NCBI GenBank assembly: GCA_029891345.1
Contig: CM057002.1
Location: 66,358,590-66,422,589 of the forward strand
Source: Dryococelus australis
Taxonomy: Eukaryota > Arthropoda > Insecta > Phasmatodea > Phasmatidae
Length of the DNA: 64,000 nt
Direction of reading: 5' to 3'
Below, piece by piece: positions 46,298 through 57,649 of the stretch. The stretch's first letter is position 1; the number at the start of each line of letters is the position of its first letter. The position numbers and the translations under genes were made by a program. Under the pieces are notes generated by a model that was not told where the DNA came from, did not search any database, and saw only the letters and a list, made by a program, of their open reading frames with translations.

Positions 46298-46891
46298 AGT
46301 GAGGTCTGATGATATAATAACATTAAATGTATGTACATACGTGTTTCGCATATCGAGTGGTTTGGACTTCTCTGGCAATTTAAATGGTAAATAGAAATAA
46401 ATACGAGACTTGTTTGGCGATGAAATTATTTTTTTTCCAGTAAATAGTCATCATTTGTGTAATCCATTAGGGGCTTTTCACTCTGAAGGGTGTGTAAAGT
46501 CGGAAAATTCACCTGGAGGTCTGCAAAGCGGCTGAAATATGAAAAATTCAATGGGTGTTGAACTAAATAAGGATATGTTTGTATAAAGATCTTTTTTCTA
46601 TGAGGTCTATATAGTTCAAGTGGTAATTTGAAATTCACATTTACTAAACATGATGATATAATGTAACTGTCTCTAGATTTGACATCGGTCTAAAACTGTA
46701 ATGTTGGATGAAGTTTTTTTTTTTAAATTTGAAAGAAGAACAAAGGTTGGTGTGTTTAGGCAAACAGAAATGTTAGCAAGCGATGAAGGATGAGAGCTCA
46801 GGGAGTTGTTTATGCCTCGGTGTTTGAAAGACTGAGTGGGCTCCGATCACTACTAACACCGGAGATCGCGAACCAAGTTTGGCGGTGTTTC

Positions 46892-46913
46892 ATCTGATGG
46901 ACTACCATCAGAT
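46892..46913 (+). other. short perfect hairpin followed by T-run
   Basis: ATCTGATGG (46892-46900) and CCATCAGAT (46905-46913) pair perfectly around a 4-base loop. A 22-base T-run begins at 46936. This has the shape of a terminator, but no Pol III boxes were found upstream, so its role is unknown. Confidence 0.5.
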
Positions 46914-47135
46914 TGGATCTCGAGCGTTCGTTAACTTTTTTTTTTTTTTTTTTTTTTCACAAATTTTTTTCGCCTTCTATGTTACATCTTAAGAATAGTT
47001 TAATTTCACAGAATATATTATTTACATATATATATGGCATTTTGTCCTCCCGTATGTTACTAACTTCATGAAAAGTATAAAATCTCGATGTGGTTAGGAA
47101 AACAGTTAATTCTGTTTGGGATGTTAGAAGTGAAT

Positions 47136-47423
47136 ATGTCGGATATGCGCTCTTCAGAAGAAACTTTGCAACAAACAATGGAAACTGATGAAAAATTTTG
47201 CGGTATTACTCCTGAAACGGGTGAAGCATCACCTGGATTTCAGTGTCAACATTGTCATAAAAACTTTAAACATAGACGCAGTATGCACTGTCATGAAAGA
47301 AGGAATTGTGATAGGAATCCTGAATGTATTAAGTATCGTTATGCATGCTGTGGGCATACATTTACGAGAAAATCCACATTAGCAAAGCATATAGCATTAT
47401 GTAAAGATAATGCTTCAATGTAA
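47136..47423 (+). CDS. C2HC zinc-finger protein, unit 2a (double finger)
   Basis: A single frame of 95 codons from ATG 47136 (MSDMRSSEETLQQTMETDEK). An acidic N-terminus leads to finger 1, CQHC-x12-H-x4-C (47242-47307), then the linker DRNPECIKYR, then finger 2 whose first Cys position is Tyr (TAT, 47340-47342, one base from TGT), with C-G-x-T-F-T-R-K-S-x-L-x2-H-x3-C intact. It stops at TAA. The Cys loss would disable finger 2. The same two-finger-plus-NPE-linker design repeats three times downstream to 48050. The closest style I know is insect BTB-type C2H2/C2HC arrays such as lola exons, but this is only resemblance. Confidence 0.5.
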   Translation: MSDMRSSEETLQQTMETDEKFCGITPETGEASPGFQCQHCHKNFKHRRSMHCHERRNCDRNPECIKYRYACCGHTFTRKSTLAKHIALCKDNASM

Positions 47424-47606
47424 ATAAAACCTATATGTCGTTTCTGTGGACAAACATTTACAGCATGTTGTGTGAGGCGACATTAAATTAGATCGTGTTC
47501 CAAGAATCCTCAATTGAAAGTATACCGATGTAGAATATGTTTACGTTTGTTTAAAATGTCGCTACACTAAGGAAACACGATGTAATTTGCAAGATTTCCT
47601 TAGCAA
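47424..47606 (+). pseudogene. C2HC double finger, unit 2b, degenerate
   Basis: Directly after the stop of unit 2a, the frame reads CRFCGQTFTACCVRRH, a stop, IRSC, then KNPQLKVYRCRICLRLF. The second finger's Leu-x2-His-x3-Cys half (LRKHDVIC) continues in another frame after a slip near 47560. It has the same layout as 2a, including the NP-containing linker. Confidence 0.55.
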
Positions 47607-47639
47607 GAACAATTAGTGATTCGATCACGTTATCACCCC

Positions 47640-48050
47640 CTAGAATGGAAGAGGATACAAAACCTTATCACAAGTGTAAATTCTGTGAGAATGAATTTAT
47701 TTCACTTTGCAAATTGAGAACACACCAAAAAAAGTATTTGTTTGTTAAACATTGTTAGAAAGAAATATTCTCGTGATAAGTGTCAGTCTGTGCTAGTACT
47801 CACATACATCTTGAATAACATGTGTCATCTTGCAGCGAAGGTGAAGAGCTGGAAATCTTGCCAGTTTCTGGAAATCACTCTCTATTTTGTCTGAAGTTAT
47901 TTACTTTACGTATCGTCACATGAGGGGCGATTGTTTAAAGAACCCTGAGTGTGTTGTACACCAATGTTTGATGTGTGGACGATTATTTACCAGAAAATCT
48001 ATATTATACAAAGATTTGTTCGAATGTAAACATAATGTAATGCAGTAGTT
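47640..48050 (+). pseudogene. C2HC finger modules, unit 2c, degenerate
   Basis: MEEDTKPYHKCKFCENEFIS (from 47646) gives a third first-finger, C-x2-C-x12-H at about 47679-47727, with its last Cys displaced. After a gap with no frame, HMRGDCLKNPECVVHQCLMC (about 47917-47976) and GRLFTRKSILYK give the linker and second finger, whose His is Asp (GAT, 48013-48015). It ends at TAG by 48048. The GRLFTRKS block is close to GHTFTRKS in unit 2a, showing tandem duplication. Confidence 0.55.
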
Positions 48051-50530
48051 TTTTTTTTTTTTTTTTGTGTTTTTCATAGGTCCTGTATATATTGTGGGTA
48101 ATAAGTACTTCTGTAATCTTATATAATGCTTTTAATGATGTTATAAATATATGTTTGATTATATTAATGTTTTTATTTGATATGGTGAATGTTTTGTTTG
48201 ACATGTGATTATATATATATAACGGATTTTTTTAAAGAAACGGGTGATTCAACAAAGCCAATGTTGAATGCATATTTGACTACAGTCTGGTCTGTAGGAA
48301 AATAAGTCCTTATGATGGAATAATATATATGAATGTTTTGAGTTGATGTTAATGGGAGTTGCCGATTTTTTTAAGTTGTGAGAAAACAAAGGTGGATTAA
48401 TAGTGTCTGATGCAGGTTATTTTCACGATATGTTGGGCTGACATGCGTGATAAGACAGACCAAATAAAATATTAAATTTTGAACAAGATTAATTTTTGTA
48501 ACCATTAAACTCGAAGTGTTGCAGGGATGCCCTACTCCTATGACACATGTCTATAACACAAGAAGTTTTTTTAAAATGAAGGTGATGGGATGATATTTCT
48601 AGAAGAGGGCAAAATGTTTGCTAGTATGGGAAAATATTTGGTAAGAGAGGTCAAAATGATTGCTACGAGGGGATAAAATGTTTGTGTAGGGTTGTGTGTG
48701 ATGGACGAAAACTATGTTTGTTTTGTTGTATTGCGATAAAGTGGTAGATATGGTCTGTAGCAAACAGTAAGGTTGTTAATTACAAGGTTTGTTTGGATAT
48801 CCTCTCGGGTAATTTAAATGTATAAGTATTTAATATTTGTGATCTACTCAGGTGGCAGGGAGCAAATGTATTGTCATTGATACGCACCCATAACAGCAAT
48901 GAGGACGTAGTCTCGTTCTCATCTCCTTGGTTTTAACTCTTTTTTACCTTTTTACATAATAACATTAAAAAAGGTTTTTATAACAATATATATTAATTAA
49001 ATATAATGTATGTGTAAGGTTATCATATGGTAAATGCGAAGACGAGTGTTTGTGTAACAGCTGTATCATTTTCGGAGTCTTGGAGAGTGTTGTTCTCCCT
49101 TCCAGAGATGACGATAGATGGATGACTGGGTAGGTGTGATTAGGTAGTTCTTTGTTTCGCAACATCATGTGATATCTTGTTAGAGAGACAATAAATTTGG
49201 TCCAGGTGTTGTAAACAGAATGCATTGATTTTGGAGCTGTGTATAGCTTATGTGTTTATTGTGAAGTGCCTTACAACATGGTATGCGTTTAAGCTATGCG
49301 TAGTATCAAAAATATTTTAGTCGGATCGTAGCTTTGATTACAGTAAGATGTGTACTTACAGAGAAATGAATCAATATGTAAATCGTATTTATAAGTGTTC
49401 TTGACATGATATGACGCATAGCATAAGTTCTTGATCCTACAGTTGTATGCCATCTTCGTTCGTTGTGTTTCATCGGTTGATAGGTAGTAGGTTTCAGCTC
49501 ATTATGTACAGTAGTTGCATTTGGATATTCATTACACCAGTTCGCTGGTTACTTTACTTGATAAGCGATTACTTAAAGAAATTTAATTACACTGTATGTT
49601 TCTTGAATCGCTATACACATACTACTTTTGTGTGTAAATGGTATTGTTAAATAATAATTATTCGTTATGCGAATTCACACCTTTTACTCTTGATGGGTGA
49701 GTGTTTAAGTTAGTCCTGAGCAGCTTCTAGAATCACAATAAAATTATTAAACACTTTAAAGTAGTTAAATAGCAGAGTGTTCTGAGACGGAAAGGTTAAT
49801 ACACGGAATATTATAATACTCAAGGGGTCTGCTATACTTTAGCTTTCTGACAGTACAGAATATCAACTGGCATCTTACCACAGTTAAACTATATGAAATT
49901 TAATTGACGGCAGGTAATCTTATGACAAAAATTCTTTACCTTAGGAACCATGTCGAAACATTTTGTGCAACAGAGCACAATAGTAATGTCACACGCTTCT
50001 TAATTTGGACTTGTTTTACTGTTTTTTTTCTGTATTGCAAATGTCGATAAGAAATAAGTGGTTATTTTTTTAGAGTGAATACACAGTCAACAAATACCAA
50101 TCAAATAATTGAGGCTTCATGAAATGTACGAATCAATACTCTGTACTAGGTAAGGTAATGAAACCAAACTTGAAATATGCATCCTCAGGCTGTAGAGAAA
50201 AATTCAGAATTCCAAAATGGTGGGAGTAGATCACACTGACCTGTTTTGCTTGAACCACCGCAGTTTATATCATGGTGACTTAAACCTACATTTAAAAATA
50301 AGGTACAACACCCTGGTTTTTATGATAGTTCTAATCTAAGACGTTGCTATATGCAGTAACCTTAGCGTTCTTCAACACAGAAATGCTGGAACTAAAGAAC
50401 ACACTGTCTGCGAATAAGTGCGGAATGTTGACTTCACAGTAGTCAAGATAAAAACTATCATCGTTTGTTGGCTCACCACCTCATTAAACTTGGCATGGAA
50501 TGCTGATTTCGCAGTATTTCATATAAATAA
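48051..50530. other. non-coding, no feature seen
   Basis: T-rich. Short repeated words (GAGGGGATAAAATG, GAGGGCAAAATG) occur near 48605-48680. No gene recognised. Confidence 0.35.
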
Positions 50531-50534
50531 ATAG

Positions 50535-50558
50535 TATATATATATATATATATATATC
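50535..50558. repeat. (AT)n microsatellite
   Basis: A 24-base AT run. Confidence 0.9.
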
Positions 50559-50741
50559 TTACGTTTAATACTACTGAGAGCTCGGGATTTCTTGCAGGAA
50601 CAAAAAAAATGGTGGGCAGACAGTATGTGACTGTTATGACTAAATGTACACAACGAGTTACTGTAATAATCGATATGCGAGTCACCGTATAGGAAAATTA
50701 ATATGGGGCAGAGAATTTATGTCTGTTTCCATGTTAATATA

Positions 50742-51062
50742 CTTGCCAGCCCCAAAACTGAACTGCTTCACAGCCATCAGGTGGCTTGTACTAACTACGC
50801 TGTTCACGTAGATAGATAAACTTGCCAGCCGCAAAACCGAACTGCTTCACAGCCATCAGGTGGCTTGTACTAACTACGCTGTTCACGTAGATAGATAAAC
50901 TTGCCAGCCGCAAAACCGAACTGCTTCACAGCCATCGGGTGGCTTGTACTAACTACGCTGTTCACGTAGATAGATAAACTTGCCAGCCGCAAAACTGAAC
51001 TGCTTCACAGCCATCAGGTGGCTTGTACTAACTACGCTGTTCACGTAGATAGGATAGATAAA
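50742..51062 (+). repeat. 79-bp minisatellite, four copies
   Basis: Units start at 50742, 50821, 50900 and 50979. Each begins CTTGCCAGCC and ends GATAGATAAA. Units differ by one to three substitutions, and the last has a short GATA-type insertion. No frame is conserved through it. Confidence 0.95.
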
Positions 51063-51099
51063 CCTGTCAATAGATAAACCTGTCAGACACGGTGTCCTG

Positions 51100-51950
51100 T
51101 ATGTGAGGCGTACCTATCTTTTAACAGAAGAACCAAGATGGAAAAATTACTATTAATAGGGATCACACAATTTATTTTAATTTCGGTCACTGCGGAATAC
51201 CTAGGGAAACAGCTTCTAAAATTTTGTTTCTGCCCACGATTATACCTTACTCCATTAATATGAAAAACTATTATCTCAGGCTGATTTAAATTTACTATAA
51301 CGAAAATTACCACCAAAGAGGATAAAAGTACATAAAAACAATTCTACCTAGTGGGGCATATAGTCTTACGCACACCACGCCATACATACCCGTTAATAGT
51401 CATCAAAACAATTTCCATTATATATATATATGCGTGTGTGTGTAACGGATTGGCTTTTAACACCGGGACCGGGTAAAGATTACGCCACTCAAATGCATGT
51501 GAATATGTACAGTATAACCTGGTCTAAATAATGTATTGATGCATTCTCTACCGCCTTGCTTATGAACACTCTAACGTTAGCACGTTTCTACAGTACGTAT
51601 CAACAACCATAGTGTTTGCATCTTCTAGCTTTAAATATATAGACGAGCCAGAGTGTTCACTCCTCTTCAACAACTAAAAAAATATGGAAAATCCGTCACC
51701 AAGTACTAGAAAGAAGTCTGTACAGTTCCAGCTGCGAAGCAAAATCAAATTTACCGGGCCCTGTCAGTCCCCTTAAGACACCCGTCTACCTAGAACTGTT
51801 TTCCGCGTTTGAAGTCGAGATGCGAGGAAGCCTTAAAGGCGACACTGCCACGTGCATCAAGTCCCCATCGCCTCTAAGCGCAAGGCTCTGAACTGGCGTG
51901 CAGTGTTCTCGTCGTGCTGCGTGTACCTATTGGACTTTCAGCGGCGACCC
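51100..51950. other. non-coding, no feature seen
   Basis: No gene. Small TA and GT runs near 51421-51443. Confidence 0.3.
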
Positions 51951-51954
51951 TATT

Positions 51955-52115
51955 ATTTTATTGGTGGAAAGTGTGTAGGAAGGTTCAATGCATGCCCCTT
52001 GACTAGTTTTGAATGGATGTGACACGTACAATTAGAGATACAGCGCTTTGAAAAAGCCGTTTCTAGCCATTTTGGCGTGCTCTGAAATGGTGTTTGTGAT
52101 TAACGCGAGGCCTTA
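51955..52115 (+). repeat. dispersed repeat B, copy 2
   Basis: Matches 13595-13755 (TTTTATTGGTGGAAAGT..., GCGCTTTGAAAAAGCC, GCGTGCTCTGAAATGGTG). Type unknown. Confidence 0.55.
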
Positions 52116-52351
52116 AAAACACACAACAGCTGGCAAATTACAAAATAACAAAAGCCAAGTGACATCTCTACGCGTCAGAGCATGTAATGAAGTACTTTAC
52201 AAACAGCAGAACAAAGAGGAAAGTCCCCCAGACGTGGGAGATATTACTCGTTGTCTAAACGACGTTCCATAAACACCTTCTGCCCGTCGCATAAAGCACT
52301 AGCACATTTTATTTGTGCATGCATGTGTCAAAGTGGTAAACCGATAATTAT

Positions 52352-52551
52352 AAGCTGTTCACGGTAAAATGAGCACTCTTGAAATTCCTGCTTAAGATTT
52401 ACTTGTATACACGTTGTTTATTATTCCTCCTCATGTAAAATTAACATTGGCATAGGCCTCATCACTTTATTCGTGCGCAGGTCAAGCGAAACTTTGAAAT
52501 TATTAGAAAAGTAAATATTTTACAGGTCTGCTCATTTTTCAATTTTACAAT

Positions 52552-52644
<93 letters not shown>

Positions 52645-52850
52645 AGAATGCCAATTCAATAATTTAAGTTATCACAAACAGTTACCTAACAATTTTTATT
52701 CGACGTTTAGATACGAATTACTTTCCCTCCATCGTTACCAACTTTACTGGGCGCATGTCATTAAGTGCGCCCGTTAAAATATATGCAGGTAGGAGCGGTG
52801 ACTTTTTCTAAGGTTGATTTCAAAAGTGCTCACTTTATCGTGAACAGCCT
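52352..52850 (+). mobile_element. MITE family 1, copy 3, expanded by (TA)n
   Basis: The left end AAGCTGTTCACGGTAAAATG and the right end CGTGAACAGCCT are near-perfect inverted repeats. The interior matches 12315-12733 in the same orientation but carries an 87-base (TA)n run at 52555-52641, which accounts for the extra length. The flanks do not show a target duplication. Confidence 0.85.
52555..52641. repeat. (TA)n microsatellite inside a MITE
   Basis: A pure dinucleotide run that grew inside the MITE. The corresponding site in copy 1 is a short A/T-rich stretch. Confidence 0.95.
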
Positions 52851-52859
52851 TTACGAACA

Positions 52860-55800
52860 AAATTTTAGTACGTTGCAATGCTTAAAACTAATGAAGTGTA
52901 AACATACATTCACATAATAAATTAACACGAAGGCGTCCTAATTCCCTGTGTCAATATAACCATAATATTACTATAATTGATGTACACTATCTTACTAAAA
53001 AACGTACACATAGTTTCCTGCAGTACATGCGTCACGCAATGCCAAATGCCCTGATATATGTATCTGCCGCTCGTGCTGTAGGCCTATTCCAAGTAGTATT
53101 AACATAAAATATGAGCAGACAGGATATTACCATGTAGCACTGAATAGAAAATATGTGACAACGTGTGGAATAAAGGTATTGTACTATTGAGCTGTTTGTA
53201 TTACCAAACTCTCCCATAGGCTTATAAAACAGTGTGGAATAAAAGCATGTGTTGATATCGTGTTATAGGTTAGGTATGTGTTGGCAAAATTTATTACAAC
53301 TGAGCAGTGTGATAGTAGAATATTTCTCACCTGAGGAAAACGTCTGGCTGCCCCTTGCAGGCTCGAGAACCTGACGTTCGATGCGAAGAACACTCACCTT
53401 AGTTTACCACACTTACTTGAGACCACTGACCATTTGTCACACTCTGAAAATGATGCAACTTACTTTCCATAAGGACATGCAGAAATTATTCAGATCTTTA
53501 TCAGTAAAGGCGAGGAAGTGAAAACAATTATTCATGCAAATAGGAAAAGGCGTCAAACTACATAAAGTTTCCAGCCAAATTATTTTATTTCAAATTCAGT
53601 TTCTTTCATTTAATTTATATGTATTCTGGCTGTAAAATGAACTAGTTGAAAATCCTGAATGGCAATAACGAAGGGTTTATGAAAAACATTCACGCAAGCA
53701 CTGTCGATAGGAAGTGGTCAGACATAACGGTCGTTAACAATATCCTTATTCAAAAACGTAAACTAGCCTGACGTGTCAGTTTGTCACTTAAAAAAAATCA
53801 CTGAATGAAAACGTCTGCAATTATTACTTGGAAAAATTAAACTCGGCTCAGTTTTGTGGTAGAACAATAAAAACTCTATCTCTCGGTTAAAATATTCTGG
53901 TTCTCAGCTGTTGAAAACGCCGTGTCAACTTGGCGTTGTGTAGAATGTTCAATTACAAATGGCCGCTCTCTTAGGCCTATACGACGTGTAGACTAAACTC
54001 GTAGAAAAACTAGCAGTGTAGAAAAATAGTTTACTTGTAGGATGATATAATTTATAGTATAAAACAGGACGGGATCTCAGGAAAATGTAGAGTAGTATTC
54101 AAATTTCATAGAGTTAAGGTATTTCTTAACGTTGCCTACAGCTCACGGAACGTCACAGTGTCTAAATAACTGACCTAAGCTCCTAAACAGCTGCTTACAA
54201 TACGGAGGGGCTTACAGCACAATTCTCTACGTAGAAACAAAACAATATTATCCAAGCAAGCTGAAGAAAGTAAAACACACTAATATACTACTAAAAAAAC
54301 CTATGCTACGTCCAACTTCTGGACGTGCGTCCTGACTTATGTCTTAACCCGTTGAAAGATGGCAGCAGAGAGAGCAATCTCCTAACTAAATTACCCACCT
54401 AGTTTTACGCTATCACGCTAGCCAATGGGGGTGCAGGATTCAAACCTGCCAGCCAACCAGAAGGCTTCCTACTCAAACAGCTAATCTGACACACTCCTAA
54501 CGGCCTAATTCCCTATGCCAAAGAGTTACGAGTCTTGTAGAAGGTAATAAAAATAATACAATAAATTCCCTGAAGCAATTACAGTGGTGTGAGACCAAGA
54601 AAATAAGTGAAAATATCCAATTATTAATTATAATACGAACAAAAATAAAATCTAGCTATCAAAGGAATTTAAACATAAATTATTACCATTCTCACATGTA
54701 ATTATTCAAAATTCTAAATATGCGAAAATTAATAAAAATAAATAAAAATTAAACATATGTGAAAAACGTGTGCAATTTACAGTGTTTGACATTAACAGTG
54801 TAGAATCTGTAAAAATATACACAGATTATAATAATGGTTGCAGAAATTGCAAAAGTTTATGCTACACTAAACATTTTTTGTGACCGAACGGTTTAAAACA
54901 CTTCCTCTAAGTTTCTATCTAAAGTAACTATAATTTATTTAAGGCACTGTTGAGACTATAGTGATTTTGTGAGAAAGCATTAGTCTGATGAGACGCCGAA
55001 GTTGAAAAAATGCCGAACCCACTGTTTGAACACTTATTTTGACATTCCCAGTGGCAAACCGTGGGCTACCGTCACTGACATGCACAAAAGGTGCAGTCTT
55101 GTTCATGATTGGTCCACTGCAATTCAGCGACTTCACCATTACGACACCGAAATCTGGCCACTGCAACGATTTGTAAAATATCACTGAGGTCGTGTTCCAA
55201 TTGACATTTTTTTCTTAACAAAATGGTTACGTGATCCATTTTCTCTACAATATCTATGACGTATTTTTGTAATCTGCGTTTTGCGTTTAGTCATCTTCGA
55301 AGCTGACAAGTTACAAAATACAAATTACCAAACTGCCGCCATATTGGTTTTGCCTGTTTGAAACGAATAAATACGTACACATTTAGCCGAGGTTGTTGGG
55401 ATGAACAAAAATGTTTATTGTCCTCAAAATATTTTTTCACAAAGCAAGTTCCTGAGATAATCTTGAACTATATATTATTTCAAGTCAAAATTTTTGTTAA
55501 GTAACAATTTTACATTATATTTGCTTCACATTGTAAATATCAAATTTTAAACGGCCCTCGAAAATCTTTTCTGACTATTTACTATTTTAAGACTTTGTGT
55601 ACTTTAATTTTGAAATAATCGTAACATCAAAAAAATAGCTGCATGGTGTGCTACACAGTTGAATGTCGAGATGTTGCGACTAAAACTTATAAAATGATAC
55701 ATACAAATCACGAAAAAGGTAACTCGAAAGGAATTAGAAGACGGCCTAAGTAGCAGAAAAGTTACACTTCCTGTCCCAGGTACCTAAAGTAGATAGAGAG

Positions 55801-55950
55801 GCTACTCACCCAGTAGTAAGAGAGAGGCGGCTGTCAGTGTGGTAGGCAAGCGAGGCGCCATAGTTGGAGGGACTGCAATTTGTGAATGGAAATATCAGAG
55901 TGTGGTCGCTGTCTGGCCGAGTGAAGGGGGCGGCGTGGCATTGCACGTGA
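52860..55950. other. non-coding, no gene confirmed
   Basis: Frames at 54939-55187 are open on both strands, but neither is recognised. Donor-like GTGAGT on the minus strand near 53392 lacks a partner. Confidence 0.3.
54430..54490 (-). repeat. tRNA-like SINE head, minus strand
   Basis: B-box-like GGTTTGAATCC (54436-54446) and an A-box-like TTAGCTGTTTGAGTAGG (54468-54484) at about tRNA spacing. No acceptor stem. Probably a third SINE family or an old tRNA fragment. Confidence 0.35.
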
Positions 55951-55959
55951 CCACAGACA

Positions 55960-56685
55960 CCAGGCATCACACTCTCAACACACACTCTACATTCCCCATG
56001 CTGGCTCGGCATGAAGCCCCTGTCACACTCTCTACACACACTCTACAATCCTCATGCTGGCTGTGCGTGAAGCCCATGTCACACTCACAACACACACTCT
56101 ACAATCCTCATGCTGGCTATGCGTGAAGCCCATGTCACGCCCACAACACACACTCTACATTCCTCACACTGGCTCGGCGTGAAGCCCATGTCACACTCGC
56201 AACACACACTCTACATTCCTCATGCTGGCTATGCGTGAAGCCCATGTCACATTCACAACACACAATCTACATTCCTAATGCTGGCTATTCGTTAAGCCCA
56301 TGTTACATCACAACACACATTCTACATTCCTAATGCTGGCTATTCGTGAAGCCCATGTCACATCACAACACACACTCTACAATCCTCATGCTGGCTATGC
56401 GTGAAGCCATGCCACACTCTCAACACACACTCTACAATCCTCATGCTGGCTATTCGTGAAGCCCATGTCACACTCACAACACACACTCTACATTCCTCAC
56501 ACTGGCTCGGCGTGAAGCCCCTGTCACACTCTCAAAACACAGTCGATATTTCTCACTCTTGCTTGGTGTTAAACCCCTGTCTCACTCTCAACACAGTATC
56601 TTTATTTCTCGCTCTGGCTCGGCGTTAAGCATCTGTCACACTCTTAAAACACACTCTACATTCCTTTCCCTGGCTGCCACACTCT
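55960..56685 (+). repeat. minisatellite, about 13 copies of a 54-58-bp unit
   Basis: The unit reads roughly ...CATGCTGGCT-x3-CGTGAAGCCC... followed by CACACTC, CAACACACACTCTACA and TTCCT. Copies are about 55-58 bases apart and the last three have diverged. Frames across the array are repetitive products of the repeat and not a gene. Confidence 0.92.
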
Positions 56686-57450
56686 CAAATTTTTCCATCT
56701 GACTGCTTCCAGTAAGTTTGATTAAATATAATTGGACATTTATGACGGGTTCGAAACGTCAGAAACGCCGCCATATTTGTCTGAGAATCTTGGATGGCTT
56801 CAGTTTCTTTCAAACATTTGAAGATTGGACAGGCTCGAAAATTGATTTGATGTTTGACGGTCTCAGCCAACCAAAATCATGCACGACATATATGGACATC
56901 GAAATACTTTAAAATAACGAACAATTGCTGGAGAACAAGGTAGGTTATTAAGATAATTAATTTATGTAGAATTTGCTTGGGCATGAATGCTATTTCAAGC
57001 GAATATTGCACAAAATTTTACGAACTAAGAGGCAAGACATTTCATTGTGCAGGGAAAATATCTGATAAATAAAATTAGAATTTAGTAAAGAAGCGAAAAT
57101 ACATCACAACTTTTCCGTGCATTTCTTCCTGTAATGGACTGCATGAAAAAAATACCATCTCACTATGAAAATAATTTTTAGGTAATAATTCAAACTATAT
57201 TCTGCCAGGAAAAAAAATTAGACAGGGTGACACATTTTTAAACACATTCAAGATTATTTGATAAAATTTGTTGAAAGGAAATATTTGATGGGAATATTTT
57301 GTCTTCAAATTTTATTAACAAATATACATAACTGAAGGCGAAAATTTGACAGTGCGACAGCTGCTTCAGTTTAGCTATTCTCACAGCTCTGTCTATTTCC
57401 TTCTCCCAGTCCACAATAAGTAGAGCTTACTTAACGTCTCGTCAACAGCG

Positions 57451-57645
57451 AGGCCGCGGTGATATAGCCGCAAGGGCGCTCGCATCCTCCCAAAGGCGAG
57501 TCTGGTTCTATTCCCGGCGGGGTCGTTCCCGCATTTTCGCACGTGGGGATCGTGGCGGACGACGCTGCTCCATTTCCATCTCATTTAACCCTCATCGGCT
57601 CGCAAGACCTCGTTGTTAAGAGCCGCTCAAATGTCTTCCTTCCAC
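57451..57645 (+). repeat. tRNA-derived SINE, plus strand
   Basis: A nearly complete copy. Head GCCGCGGTGATATAGCCGC (A-box region), B-box-like GGTTCTATTCC (57502-57512), body CCATTTCC...CATCGGCTCGCAAGACC, tail TTAAGAGCCGCTCAAATGTC. It lies 2.3 kb upstream of the hexosaminidase gene. Confidence 0.8.
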
Positions 57646-57649
57646 TACA

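Noticed and set aside
50742-51062. CRISPR-like array
   Set aside because: Direct repeats with no unique spacers. It is a minisatellite in a eukaryotic genome.
52462-52659. Frame encoding repeated Tyr-Ile
   Set aside because: Translation of the (TA)n run in the MITE.
55839-56628. Frames with repeated HTLNTHST-like peptides
   Set aside because: Translation of the minisatellite. No start context and no conservation across units.
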